Source: Mycolicibacterium aichiense (GTDB lineage: Bacteria > Actinomycetota > Actinomycetes > Mycobacteriales > Mycobacteriaceae). From it: 64,000 nt of DNA. Below the pieces are notes generated by a model. That model did no database searches. It was not told the DNA's origin and saw only the letters and a program-made list of their open reading frames with translations. A program made the position numbers and the translations under genes. Shown here piece after piece: positions 11,138 to 19,223 of the stretch; within the stretch, counting starts at the first letter, position 1, and each line of letters starts with the position of its first letter. The stretch spans positions 3,844,001-3,908,000 of the forward strand of contig NZ_AP022561.1 in assembly GCF_010726245.1 (NCBI RefSeq), read 5' to 3'.

Positions 11138-12127
11138 TCACGCCACGCGACTGTCGAGCCCGCCGACCACTTCCGAGAATGGCCGGCGAGGGGTGGCAGG
11201 CAGCGGGTCGGCGTTCACCGCCGCCCAGCCGATGCGCACCAACATCTGCGGGTAACCGCTTGTGCCGAAGACGTCTTCGCGCACCGCTTCTCGTGTTTCG
11301 CCGATCTCCAGCGGCTCGGTAACCGGGCAGGTCGCCAGTCCCATGGCGGTCGCCGACAGCAGCACCAGGCTGGTCGCCTCGCCGGCGCGCAAGCGGGCCA
11401 GGTCGTCGTCGGTCTCGGTGCCCAGCGCGAGCAGGATGCCGTTGTCCTCAGCGGCAGGCGTTTCCGACGGCTGCGCCAGGATCGGGCCCGCGAACACTCG
11501 GGCGGGCAGCGTCGCGTGCTGGTCGGGTGCGGGAGTGTTGTGGGCGGGAACTCCCGCCAGCGATCCGTACCGACCGCTCCACGCGCTGAGCTCACTGAGA
11601 TAGTCGGCATCGGCGGCGTGCTGGGACACCGATCGGGCGACGATCTCGGTCAGATGCGGCAGCAGGTCCAACTTGCGCAGCATCACCCCAGCCCGTGCGG
11701 CGCGCGCACCCATCAGCGCGACATCACCACCGGGTACCGGCCATGAGCTGAACGTGCGCCGGTCTGTGCGACGCCGGGTGATCGCGGCTGCCAGCGTGAC
11801 GTCGAGTTCACCGGCCGCGAGCGGCACGACCTCGATCGACGCCAGATGAGCACTGTCGGCCGGATCGGGGAAGCGGCGAATCTTGGCCTGCCACCCCAGC
11901 GCGGCCAGCGCGACGGTGCAATGGTGCAGAGCAGCACCGCAGCTGACCAGCATGTCGCGCCGGTCGGGATCGGTGTTCGGCAGGTGCCTGCTGGGGTCGG
12001 CGTACAGATGCAGGCTGCTGGGCCCGACCCGCCAGTGCCAGGGCTGCGAATTGTGCACCGACGGTGCCCGCATCGCCAGGCTCAGGACAGTCCGAATGGT
12101 ATCGGGCTCGGGAAACTGCGCGCTCAT
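11138..12127 (-). CDS. Acg-family FMN-binding nitroreductase-like protein
   Basis: A 329-residue flavoprotein of the Acg (Rv2032) family, a degenerate nitroreductase fold thought to sequester FMN during dormancy. The signature RAPSVHNSQPWHWRV is at residues 19-33, followed by ADPSRHLPNTDPDRRDM; RRRTDRRTF sits mid-protein, and the C-terminal GYPQMLVRIGWA block is typical of the family. I start it at the ATG at 12127, because the longer frame upstream runs antisense to nothing conserved and crosses the next gene. Two DosR-like boxes lie 33-74 bases upstream, matching the DosR dependence of acg in tuberculosis. Confidence 0.88.
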   Translation of the reverse strand: MSAQFPEPDTIRTVLSLAMRAPSVHNSQPWHWRVGPSSLHLYADPSRHLPNTDPDRRDMLVSCGAALHHCTVALAALGWQAKIRRFPDPADSAHLASIEVVPLAAGELDVTLAAAITRRRTDRRTFSSWPVPGGDVALMGARAARAGVMLRKLDLLPHLTEIVARSVSQHAADADYLSELSAWSGRYGSLAGVPAHNTPAPDQHATLPARVFAGPILAQPSETPAAEDNGILLALGTETDDDLARLRAGEATSLVLLSATAMGLATCPVTEPLEIGETREAVREDVFGTSGYPQMLVRIGWAAVNADPLPATPRRPFSEVVGGLDSRVA

Positions 12128-12159
12128 ACATCCACTGTCGCCGCGCCACCCAGGATCTG

Positions 12160-12201
12160 ACAGGGGCGTAAGTCCCAAGCTGTGGGGACTTGAGTGGGCT
12201 G
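12160..12201 (-). promoter_or_regulatory. Two opposed DosR-like boxes upstream of acg
   Basis: The minus-strand 20-mer at 12179-12160 and the plus-strand 20-mer at 12182-12201 each match about 13 of 20 positions of the DosR consensus, each with one strong half (GGGACTT). Facing each other, they form a perfect 7-bp inverted repeat, AAGTCCC at 12170-12176 and GGGACTT at 12185-12191. This is the only gap upstream of acg, so the boxes should regulate acg and the stress protein behind it. Confidence 0.65.
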
Positions 12202-12210
12202 ATCCCAGCG

Positions 12211-12948
12211 TCAGGGATGTCTGCTGGTCACTCCCCCGTCGACCACCAGGTGGGCGCCGGTGATGAACGACGCTTTCGGCGACATCAGGAACGCCACCGC
12301 CGCAGCGACCTCGTCGGGGTTTCCCAGCCTGCCGATGGGTGCGGCCGCCTCGAAGCCTTCGCGCACCTCGTCGACGTCGAGGGCGATCTGCAGCATCGGG
12401 GTGCGAATGAAGCCGGGGCACACCGCGTTGACCCGGATCCCTTCCGGACCCAGCTGAGCGGCCATCGATCGGGTCAGCCCCAGCAGGCCTGCCTTGGAGG
12501 CGCAGTAGGCGGGGATGAACGGGTTGGCGGTCAGCCCCTCGATGCTCGAGATGCCGACGATCGCCGGAGCGGCGCCGGCGCGGGCGGCTTCCTGCAGGTG
12601 TGGCAGCAGCAGTTGCGACAGGATCGCCTGGGCGCGCAGGTTGACGTCGAGCACCGCGTCCCACGATTCCTCGGTGAAGGCGCCCACCGGTTCGGGAATG
12701 ACCCGCCCGGCGGCGTGCACCAGTCCGTCGATCCCGTCCATCGCGGTCGCCGCAGCGTCGACGGCAGCGCTCATCGCGTCGCCGTCGCAGACGTCGATCA
12801 CGCTGTGGGGCATGCCGAGTCCGTCGGCCACCTCCGCCACCGCCGGGGCGATGTCCCACAACGCGACTCGGCGTCCGTCGGCGATCAGCGCCTCTGCGCA
12901 CGCCCGCCCGATCCCCGACGCGGCTCCGGTAACGATGACACCACTCAT
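12211..12948 (-). CDS. Short-chain dehydrogenase/reductase
   Basis: A 245-residue classical SDR. The cofactor motif [10 protein letters not shown] is at the N-terminus, the catalytic YCASK tetrad segment near residue 143, and a C-terminal VVDGG motif closes the fold. It oxidises or reduces an alcohol/ketone with NAD(P)(H); the substrate is unknown. Its start ATG overlaps the stop of the SnoaL-like gene by four bases (ATGA), so it is the last gene of the catabolic operon running down from about 17.5 kb. The acg promoter lies just downstream. Confidence 0.8.
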   Translation of the reverse strand: MSGVIVTGAASGIGRACAEALIADGRRVALWDIAPAVAEVADGLGMPHSVIDVCDGDAMSAAVDAAATAMDGIDGLVHAAGRVIPEPVGAFTEESWDAVLDVNLRAQAILSQLLLPHLQEAARAGAAPAIVGISSIEGLTANPFIPAYCASKAGLLGLTRSMAAQLGPEGIRVNAVCPGFIRTPMLQIALDVDEVREGFEAAAPIGRLGNPDEVAAAVAFLMSPKASFITGAHLVVDGGVTSRHP

Positions 12949-13403
12949 GTCTCGGCCTCCTCGGTCAACTCCGCTCGCCTGCGCGGACTCGGCGGATTGT
13001 CGAACCAGAGGTTCTCCTCACGCAGCTGCCTGCTGCGCCATCCGCTGTCGGTGCGGACCATAACGTGGTGGTAGTAACCGCCGCACGCACTTGTCTCAGT
13101 TGCGCCCGGCAGCAGCATCGGGTTGTAGAACATCGCCCGCACCGTTGCAGTGTCACCGTCGATAGCGGCCTCGATGTTGGTGACGAGGTGCTGCGTCATC
13201 GGCATCACCGTCAGCGAGCGCTCCAGCCACGAACAGACCTCGTCGCGGCCCGCCGCCGGCCCACCGACGGAGCTGTAGTCGAGACAGGCGTCGTCGGTGA
13301 ACAGGGACCGCAGCAGATCCCAGTCACGGGTGTCGACCGCCCGGGCGTAGCGGTGCAACACCGCGGCGATCTCGAGTTCGTCGCTGATGCGCTGCACATC
13401 CAT
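12945..13403 (-). CDS. SnoaL-like / NTF2-fold protein
   Basis: A 152-residue protein of the SnoaL_4-type NTF2 fold, with the recognisable opening helix [20 protein letters not shown] and [11 protein letters not shown]. Such proteins form cone-shaped barrels that act as isomerases, hydratases or accessory subunits in steroid and aromatic catabolism. The ATG at 13403 is favoured because an AGGGG site lies five to six bases upstream. The GTG at 13409 would give a four-base GTGA overlap with the preceding bfd-like gene and adds two residues. It sits between a Bfd-like ferredoxin and an SDR. No specific substrate can be named. Confidence 0.7.
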   Translation of the reverse strand: MDVQRISDELEIAAVLHRYARAVDTRDWDLLRSLFTDDACLDYSSVGGPAAGRDEVCSWLERSLTVMPMTQHLVTNIEAAIDGDTATVRAMFYNPMLLPGATETSACGGYYHHVMVRTDSGWRSRQLREENLWFDNPPSPRRRAELTEEAET

Positions 13404-13405
13404 CG

Positions 13406-13609
13406 TCACCCCTTGGGTAGGAAGCCGTTGTGGCGCTTGTGTTCAGCCGAATCGGCCGCATCGATGATGGCGCGAACCGTGCGCCGGCATCGGCCGCATT
13501 CGGCGCCCGCTCCGCATGCCGTCGCGACCTGTTTGGTGGTCGTAGCGCCCGCCTCGACGGCTTCGGCCACCACCTGGCTCGTGACACCGTTGCAAAGGCA
13601 GACGAACAT
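13406..13609 (-). CDS. Bacterioferritin-associated ferredoxin-like [2Fe-2S] protein
   Basis: A 67-residue protein with cysteines C4 and C6 (FVCLCNGVT) and C38 and C41 (ECGRC). That is the same ligand spacing as the [2Fe-2S] cluster of E. coli Bfd, which helps release iron from bacterioferritin. An extra Cys at 32 is not a usual ligand. No bacterioferritin gene is in view. Instead it is embedded in a run of catabolic genes, 10 bases after an unknown 212-residue protein, so it could serve an oxygenase or another redox partner. The C-terminal tail KRHNGFLPKG is extra. Confidence 0.8.
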   Translation of the reverse strand: MFVCLCNGVTSQVVAEAVEAGATTTKQVATACGAGAECGRCRRTVRAIIDAADSAEHKRHNGFLPKG

Positions 13610-13619
13610 CGATCGGCTC

Positions 13620-14258
13620 TCAGCCGTTCTCGTCCAGCCGCATGATGTGCTGCAGCCTGCCGACGAAGACCGGTGGGTAGGCCCCGACTCCGGTGTGGCC
13701 CATCCACTCCGCGGCCACGTCGGGATGATTCACCCAGTCGGAGGCGTCGGCCTCGTCGTCGAGTTCTTGCAGGATCATCACTTCGTGGTCGTCGTCGAAG
13801 GCCCTGAAGATACGGACGGCACGCACTCCGGCGGCCTCAAATCGAGGCAGTCCCTGGTGAACTCGCCCGATCATGGCGGATACGTCATCGACCGCGGCGA
13901 TCGCCCCGACGATCACCCCCGGCGGGGTCTCCTCGGACGGCTCGACCAGCGTCACCTTGTCCACCGTCTCGCCGGCGAAGATGGCCGGGATGTCGTCGAG
14001 GCCGACAGCGTCGAACCAGTTGAGGAACACCCGCGAACGCAGCACCTCGAGGATGGGTTCCTTGCTCCGCAGCGAGATGGTGACCATGACGCGACCGTGC
14101 TCGCGCGTCGAGGTGTAGACCAACACGTAGTGCGCGCCGAGATCGGCGAGCGCGGACCGGCTGCGGCGCAGCACCGGCCAGACCCGGCTGGGATCCGGAA
14201 CCCGGTAGTCCATAGCCAGCACGAGCGTGTGGGTTTCGACCTCCGCCGCGCCGTTCAC
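13620..14258 (-). CDS. Conserved hypothetical protein, possibly two ABM-like ferredoxin-fold halves
   Basis: A 212-residue soluble protein that I do not recognise. It appears to consist of two similar halves. Each has a short strand-helix-strand pattern with a histidine- or aspartate-bearing loop (YVLVYTSTREHGRVMVTISL in the first, VRIFRAFDDDHEVMILQEL in the second), then an acidic helix (VFLNWFDAVGLDDIP; WVNHPDVAAEWM). This is suggestive of a duplicated antibiotic-biosynthesis-monooxygenase or stress-responsive dimeric barrel domain, but that is inference from pattern only. The GTG at 14258 has an AGGGG site about six bases upstream. It lies between the small gene below the CoA ligase and the bfd-like gene. 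Confidence 0.6.
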   Translation of the reverse strand: MNGAAEVETHTLVLAMDYRVPDPSRVWPVLRRSRSALADLGAHYVLVYTSTREHGRVMVTISLRSKEPILEVLRSRVFLNWFDAVGLDDIPAIFAGETVDKVTLVEPSEETPPGVIVGAIAAVDDVSAMIGRVHQGLPRFEAAGVRAVRIFRAFDDDHEVMILQELDDEADASDWVNHPDVAAEWMGHTGVGAYPPVFVGRLQHIMRLDENG

Positions 14259-14266
14259 GCCGACCC

Positions 14267-14569
14267 CTAGTCGCTGGCCGGCAGCGGTTTAGCGGTCTTC
14301 TGCTCCAGCGGTGTGGTGCCCACACTGAGGCTGCCGGCGCCGGCCTTGGTGACCAGGAGTTCGGCGCCGTCGGAGTCGACGTAGCGCTTGCCCATCACAG
14401 TGCCGCCGGAGAAGTCCGGATCCAGTTGCGCGCCTTCGGTTTTCTCGCCATCCAGCGGGATCATCGGAACGCCGCCGGCCCGCAGGTCGTCCAGGCTATC
14501 CGATGAGCGCACGACGATCACCTGGGTGTCGCATACCTGGCTCTGAAGTCGGGTACCGGTCTTGATCAT
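14267..14569 (-). CDS. Small conserved protein of unknown function beside a CoA ligase
   Basis: A 100-residue protein starting at an ATG with a strong AGGAGG site (six bases of spacing). I do not recognise it with certainty. It has a cysteine in an SQVCDTQVIVVR segment near residue 11, a GGVPMIPL turn, GKRYVDSDGAELLVTKAGAGSL (a beta-rich stretch) and a C-terminal KPLPASD tail. It begins 16 bases after the stop of the upstream acyl-CoA ligase and is clearly cotranscribed with it, so it may be an accessory to acyl activation. Its codon use and ribosome site argue that it is a real gene. Confidence 0.65.
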   Translation of the reverse strand: MIKTGTRLQSQVCDTQVIVVRSSDSLDDLRAGGVPMIPLDGEKTEGAQLDPDFSGGTVMGKRYVDSDGAELLVTKAGAGSLSVGTTPLEQKTAKPLPASD

Positions 14570-14585
14570 GGCTGTCCTCCTGGGA

Positions 14586-16082
14586 TCACGGGGTGGCGGT
14601 CGGCGACTTGAGCTCGTCGGCAAGCTGGCGGCGCAGCACTTTGCCGGTCGGTGTGGTGGGCAATTCGTGGCGGAACACCACCCGGTCCGGGGTTCGTGAC
14701 CCACGCAGCTGGGTGCGAACGTGTGCGCGCAGGTCTTCAGGATCCGGGGTGATGTCGGCGACCGGCACGACGACGGCGACCATGATCTGGCCCCATTCGT
14801 CATCCTCGACGCCGACGACGGCCACATCGCGCACGTGAGGGTGTTCGACGAGGACGTCCTCCACCTCGGCAGGAGCGATGTTCTCCCCGCCGCGGATGAT
14901 GGTGTCGTCGGAGCGTCCGCCGATGAACAGGTAACCGTCGGCATCGAGGTAGGCGACGTCCTTGGTGGGGAACCAGCCTTCGGCGTCGAGCACCGAGCCG
15001 ATCTCGGCGTAGCGGCCAGACACCTGATCACCGCGGACGTACAGTTCGCCGACCTCCTCCGGCCCCAGGACAGTGCCGTCGTCGGCGCGGATCTGCACCT
15101 CGATCCCCGGCACAGGCTGGCCGACCGAGCCAAGACGCTTGCGCGCGGACTCCTCGACGGCCGCGTGCGCCGCCCGGTGGTCATCCGGGCTGAGAACGGC
15201 GATGGTGGAACTGGTTTCGGTCAACCCATAGGCGTTGACGAAGCCCACCGCGGGTAGCAGTTCGAGCGCCTTACGCACCAGGGGCAGGGCGACCTTGGAG
15301 CCGCCGTACGCCAGGGACCGAAGCGACGGCAACGGTGTGGGGTTGGCCTCCAACTCGGTGATGATGCGATCGAGCATGGTCGGCACCACGGTGGCGCTGG
15401 TGACCGCCTCGGCGGAGGCCAGCCGGATCCACTCACGCGCGTCGAACTTGCGCAGGTACACCATCTTTCGACCGGCGTAGAGATTCGACAGCGCCGCACT
15501 GACGCCCGCGATGTGGTACGGCGGCACACAGATCAGTGCGGCATCACCGGGCTCGGCGGACGAAAACTCGACAGTGCCGGTCACATAGCTGGTGAGGTTG
15601 TTGTGCGACAGCTCAACTGCTTTGGGCCGTGACGTGGTCCCGGAGGTGAACAACACCACGGCGACGTCGTCGGGGTCCGGGAACTCGGCGACCGGCTCGG
15701 CCGTCGCTGCTGCGGCCAGGAACTCCCGCGACTCGATTCGCGCGGCACCCAAACCGGCCACCACGTCGGCGTACTCGGCGTCGAAGACGATCAACGGGTC
15801 GGGTAGCCGGTCGATGAGTTCGGCCAGCGCCTCGGCCGACAGGCGATAGTTCAGCGGCGTGAACGCCCGTGCGGCACGCGCCGAGGCGAAGATGAGCAGC
15901 GGCAGCATGACTCCGCCGAGGCCGACATAGACCACGCTGCCGGCACCGCGGGAGTCGATGACGCCCGCCCCACCGTCGGCGAGCGTGTTCAGCTCGCCCA
16001 CGGTGAGTCGCTGGTCGTCGCTGACCACTCCGACGCGCTCGGCATCAGAGGCGGCCATCTCCAACAACAGTGCCACGCTCAT
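14586..16082 (-). CDS. Class I acyl-CoA ligase (adenylate-forming, FadD-like)
   Basis: A 498-residue ANL-superfamily enzyme that activates a carboxylic acid to acyl-AMP and then acyl-CoA. Motifs in order are the P-loop-like VVLFTSGTTSRPKAVELSH (about 163-181), YGLTETS, GGRSDDTIIRGGENIAPAEVED near residue 392, and the catalytic lysine segment TPTGKVLRRQL near the C-terminus. The ATG at 16082 lies 25 bases below the first Mam gene. The acid is not predictable. It is one of three CoA ligases in the window, each next to different catabolic genes. Confidence 0.85.
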   Translation of the reverse strand: MSVALLLEMAASDAERVGVVSDDQRLTVGELNTLADGGAGVIDSRGAGSVVYVGLGGVMLPLLIFASARAARAFTPLNYRLSAEALAELIDRLPDPLIVFDAEYADVVAGLGAARIESREFLAAAATAEPVAEFPDPDDVAVVLFTSGTTSRPKAVELSHNNLTSYVTGTVEFSSAEPGDAALICVPPYHIAGVSAALSNLYAGRKMVYLRKFDAREWIRLASAEAVTSATVVPTMLDRIITELEANPTPLPSLRSLAYGGSKVALPLVRKALELLPAVGFVNAYGLTETSSTIAVLSPDDHRAAHAAVEESARKRLGSVGQPVPGIEVQIRADDGTVLGPEEVGELYVRGDQVSGRYAEIGSVLDAEGWFPTKDVAYLDADGYLFIGGRSDDTIIRGGENIAPAEVEDVLVEHPHVRDVAVVGVEDDEWGQIMVAVVVPVADITPDPEDLRAHVRTQLRGSRTPDRVVFRHELPTTPTGKVLRRQLADELKSPTATP

Positions 16083-16107
16083 CGATCGGTCCTCCTGTTC
16101 AGCTGGC

Positions 16108-16800
16108 CTAGATGGGGTTGAATTCGGAAATCAACCAGTGGCCGTCGGTCTTCGTCAGCTTCACCATGACGCTGCTGGTCGCCAGGGCCGGATCGGGCCG
16201 ATCCTTGCTGGTGGTCACCTGATTGACGAAGACCAGCACCGTCGCGTCGCCGGGATGCATCTCCGAGAGCGCCGCCCGCGCGACGGTCGCCTCCGTCTTG
16301 ACGCCCTTCTGCTTGGCCGCAGGCGCGACGATCTGATCGGTGAATTGGCTGTAGTACTTGAGGAATTCGCCCGTGAGGTGCGACTTGGCGTTGGCCAGGT
16401 CCTTGTCGAGGCTGTCCGGGGAGTACGACAGCAAGGCCACCGTGCCGTCGCGGGCGGCGTTGATCGCCTGCTGCTGAGCAGCAGAATTGGTCTGCTGGTC
16501 CGGCCGGTACAGCCACCAGTAGACGCCGCCGGCGGCACCCGCCGATGCAACCAGCAACACCACCAGCAGGATTGCCGCCCAGTTGCTGGCGGCCCAACTC
16601 AATGGACCGCGCCGCCTGCTCGACGCCGGAGTATCGGACTCGGTCGCGATGTCGTCACCCTCGGCGGTGGTCTCCGCGTCGAGTTCCGTTGCGGTCGAGT
16701 CCTCGTCGACGACGGCTACATCGGTGTTGTTCTCGCCCTCGACGGGCTCGTTGGCCGTCTTGTCGCCCTCAACGGGCTCGGTGGTCTTATCACTGCTCAT
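16108..16800 (-). CDS. Mce-associated membrane protein (Mam)
   Basis: A 230-residue protein with an acidic, disordered N-terminus (about 1-65), one membrane helix (WAAILLVVLLVASAGAAGGVY, about 74-94) and an extracytoplasmic domain ending in WLISEFNPI. This matches the Mam family, encoded behind yrbE-mce operons and required for stability of Mce lipid or steroid importers. No yrbE or mce gene is in the window. Its ATG overlaps the stop of the second Mam gene by four bases (ATGA). Confidence 0.85.
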   Translation of the reverse strand: MSSDKTTEPVEGDKTANEPVEGENNTDVAVVDEDSTATELDAETTAEGDDIATESDTPASSRRRGPLSWAASNWAAILLVVLLVASAGAAGGVYWWLYRPDQQTNSAAQQQAINAARDGTVALLSYSPDSLDKDLANAKSHLTGEFLKYYSQFTDQIVAPAAKQKGVKTEATVARAALSEMHPGDATVLVFVNQVTTSKDRPDPALATSSVMVKLTKTDGHWLISEFNPI

Positions 16801-17510
16801 GGCACGAACTCCACATTCGACATCTTGTATTGGGCACCATCACGCGCGACTGTCACGCTCATCCGCCAGGCGCGCGGATCTTGATGTGCTCCATTGGCAT
16901 TGGTAACGGTCGAAGAGGCAGCCAGCAGCACCACGCCGGTGTCGCCGCTCTCCTTCTCCAACGCGGCGGATTTGACCGTGCCGACGGTCACCGCTTTGGA
17001 CTGCTCGGCGGTCTTGACGAAATCCTCTGCACCCCTGGTGAAATCGTCCTTGAACGTGCCCGTGGACAAGTCGAGGACGTGCTGGACGTCGGCCTTGGCC
17101 CGGTTGTAGTCGATGGACAGCAGGGCTATCACGCCCTCGCGCGCCGCGGCCACCAGCTCGGCTTGATGCGCCCGTTGGGCGACGACCCTCTGGTGCTCGA
17201 CGAGCATCAGGCCGGTCACCACCATTGATGCGATGGCGAGGATCGTGACCACCGCGACCGCGACCGCGACGGCACCGATGCGCGCCCACCACCCGCGGGG
17301 CTCGAGTTCGCCGTCTTCGGCGCCCTCGGCGCCCTCGGCGTCGGCGTCGGCGGGATCCTCATCCGCGGAATCGGGTTCCACTCCTCGCAAGCGCGCCGCG
17401 GTGGCCTTGGCGCGCGCCGCCTCGGCTCGGGCTTCGGCCTCGGCCGCCTCGGCCTCGGCGAGCTCGGCCAGCGCTTCGGAGACCGCCTCCTCGTTGACGT
17501 CAGCCGCCAT
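16797..17510 (-). CDS. Mce-associated membrane protein (Mam), second copy
   Basis: A 237-residue protein with the same architecture as its neighbour: an Ala/Glu-rich coiled-coil-like N-terminus (about 1-50), an acidic stretch, one transmembrane helix (about 93-120), then an extracytoplasmic SnoaL/NTF2-like domain ending in YKMSNVEFVP. I prefer the ATG at 17510; a GTG at 17519 would add three residues, and neither has a good ribosome site. The GC-rich alanine/aspartate repeat region is low-complexity. It begins a transcription unit whose upstream gap contains a GAGAAT-type palindrome. Confidence 0.8.
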   Translation of the reverse strand: MAADVNEEAVSEALAELAEAEAAEAEARAEAARAKATAARLRGVEPDSADEDPADADAEGAEGAEDGELEPRGWWARIGAVAVAVAVVTILAIASMVVTGLMLVEHQRVVAQRAHQAELVAAAREGVIALLSIDYNRAKADVQHVLDLSTGTFKDDFTRGAEDFVKTAEQSKAVTVGTVKSAALEKESGDTGVVLLAASSTVTNANGAHQDPRAWRMSVTVARDGAQYKMSNVEFVP

Positions 17511-17662
17511 GGCACCCACACATGTCTTTGCGGTCCGGCACGCGGCGCGCTACAGCAGATATGCGTCGCATGTCGGACTCCTCTCTGGACCAAACATCCC
17601 GCCAGCGTACGGGCGAGCACTGTGCCGTCCGCCACACGTACGACCGACGCGCGATAACAGGT

Positions 17663-17677
17663 GAGAATGACATTATC
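17663..17677. promoter_or_regulatory. Palindrome of the GAGAAY-N3-RTTCTC type (mam operon)
   Basis: GAGAAT, three bases, then ATTATC: eleven of twelve arm positions fit the palindrome found near 20441, 37876 and 51550. It lies about 150 bases upstream of the Mam genes in the 243-base gap after the fadD stop. On the minus strand it contains TAATGT, which could serve as a -10 hexamer. The rest of the gap (17520-17762) shows no gene. Confidence 0.5.
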
Positions 17678-17762
17678 ATCAGGCGGTAAGTTCATTCGAC
17701 GAGCCGGTGCCAGCAGCGCCAATAACTGCCACTCTTGGTGCGGAAATGACGTTTCCGCCTAT

Positions 17763-19223
17763 TCAGCGCAGCTGGTCTTTCATCACCTTGCCTGTGGCGT
17801 TCAGCGGCAGGCTGTCGACGATTACGACCGACCGGGGCACCTTGAAACCTGCCATCCGGTCTCGGCTCCAGGCCATCAGATCGTCCTCCGACAGCCGAGC
17901 ATCCCCCTTCAGTACGACGAACGCCTTGCCGACCTGACCGAGCCGCTCGTCGGGCACACCGATCACCGCCGCCTGCTCTACAGCGGGGTGTTCCATCAGG
18001 AAGCCCTCGATCTCGGCCGGGTAGGCGTTGAAACCGCCGACGATGAACATGTCCTTCTTGCGCCCGACGATCTTCAGGCGTCCCGACTCGGTGAAGCTGC
18101 CGAGGTCTCCGGTGTGCAGCCAGCCGTCGGCGTCGATGGCCTCAGCCGTGGCCGCCGGATCGTCGAAGTAACCCTGCATGACGCTGTAGCCCCGGACCAG
18201 CACTTCGCCGTCGTCGGCGATGCGCACCTCGACGCCATCGCACGGCACGCCTGCTGTGGTGGCGACGTCGTCGAACGAGTCCCCCGGCCGGGACAGCGTC
18301 GCGGTGCCGGCCTCGGTGAGCCCGTAGCCGGTGGCCAGTGTGCGGAACGGCAGTTCCTCGTGCACCCGGCGGATGAGTTCCACCGGAATGTCGGCGGCAC
18401 CGGTCACCCCGGCCCGCAGCGTGGCGAGCTTGCTCTTGTCCGGCACCGCCAGCAGCGAGTGATACAGCGTCGGCGGCCCCGGCAGCATCGTGATCTTCTC
18501 TGCCGCGATCAGCTCGACTACGCGGTCGACGTCGAAGACCGGGACCGGCAGCATCGTTGCGCCGCGGATGAAGGTGGCGATGCAGCCGGCTTTGTATCCG
18601 AAGGTGTGGAAGAACGGATTGACGATCAGGTAGCGATCGCCTCGGCGCAGGTCCGCCAGGTCGCACCACTCGGTGTACATCCGGAGGTTCTGCAGATGAT
18701 TCATCATCACACCTTTGGGCCGGCCGGTGGTCCCCGAGGTGTAGATGATGTCGGCGATGTCGGTTCCGCTGACCTCCCGCTGCAGGGGTTGGCCCTCTTC
18801 GAGGAAGCCGGACGTGAGGTCGATTGCCGGCACACCGGCCGGGACGGTGAAATCCTGTCCCAGGAAACCTTTTTCGACCAGGACCGCCTTGGCGCCGCTG
18901 CGGGTGATGATGTCGGCGGCTTCGGCCTGTTTATAGCGAGTGCTGACCGGCACGACGATGCCGCCTGCGGTCAGCACCCCGAAGGCTGCGATCATCCAGT
19001 GCGCGGAGTTGGGCGCCCAGATCGCGACCCGGTCGCCCTTCTCGACGCCCAGGTTCGCGAACGCGCCTGCCGCACACCGCACCCGGTGCGCGACCTCGGC
19101 GAAGGACAACCGCAGCGGACCGTCGACGACTGCCTCCGAGTCGCCGAATCGGTCCGCCGCGCTCAAGACCATCTCAGGGATGGTCTGCCAGTCGGGCTCG
19201 ATGGGACGGCCCGCTCGAATCAC
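17763..19223 (-). CDS. Acyl-CoA ligase (FadD3-like)
   Basis: A 486-residue adenylate-forming ligase. It has the ATP motif IIYTSGTTGRPKGVMMNH (about 160-177), YGLTEAGTATLS, GRKKDMFIVGGFNAYPAEIE (about 410-429) and the catalytic lysine in NATGKVMKDQL at the very end. The overall look recalls FadD3, which activates the steroid CD-ring acid HIP in cholesterol breakdown, but the match is from memory and the substrate could be another bulky acid. The GTG at 19223 overlaps the stop of the amidohydrolase gene by four bases, so the two form one unit from the 20.4-kb promoter. Confidence 0.8.
   Translation of the reverse strand: MIRAGRPIEPDWQTIPEMVLSAADRFGDSEAVVDGPLRLSFAEVAHRVRCAAGAFANLGVEKGDRVAIWAPNSAHWMIAAFGVLTAGGIVVPVSTRYKQAEAADIITRSGAKAVLVEKGFLGQDFTVPAGVPAIDLTSGFLEEGQPLQREVSGTDIADIIYTSGTTGRPKGVMMNHLQNLRMYTEWCDLADLRRGDRYLIVNPFFHTFGYKAGCIATFIRGATMLPVPVFDVDRVVELIAAEKITMLPGPPTLYHSLLAVPDKSKLATLRAGVTGAADIPVELIRRVHEELPFRTLATGYGLTEAGTATLSRPGDSFDDVATTAGVPCDGVEVRIADDGEVLVRGYSVMQGYFDDPAATAEAIDADGWLHTGDLGSFTESGRLKIVGRKKDMFIVGGFNAYPAEIEGFLMEHPAVEQAAVIGVPDERLGQVGKAFVVLKGDARLSEDDLMAWSRDRMAGFKVPRSVVIVDSLPLNATGKVMKDQLR

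Noticed and set aside
14871..14893. A sequence resembling half of the GAGAAY-N3-RTTCTC palindrome (GCGATGTTCTC)
   Set aside because: It encodes the conserved GGENIAP motif of the CoA ligase; the same happens near 55480 in GGENIS, so it is a coding coincidence.
17280..17470. A simple-sequence repeat of GGCGCCCTC and GGCGTC units
   Set aside because: It is the low-complexity Ala/Glu/Asp-rich N-terminus of the second Mam protein, coded in frame, not an independent repeat.
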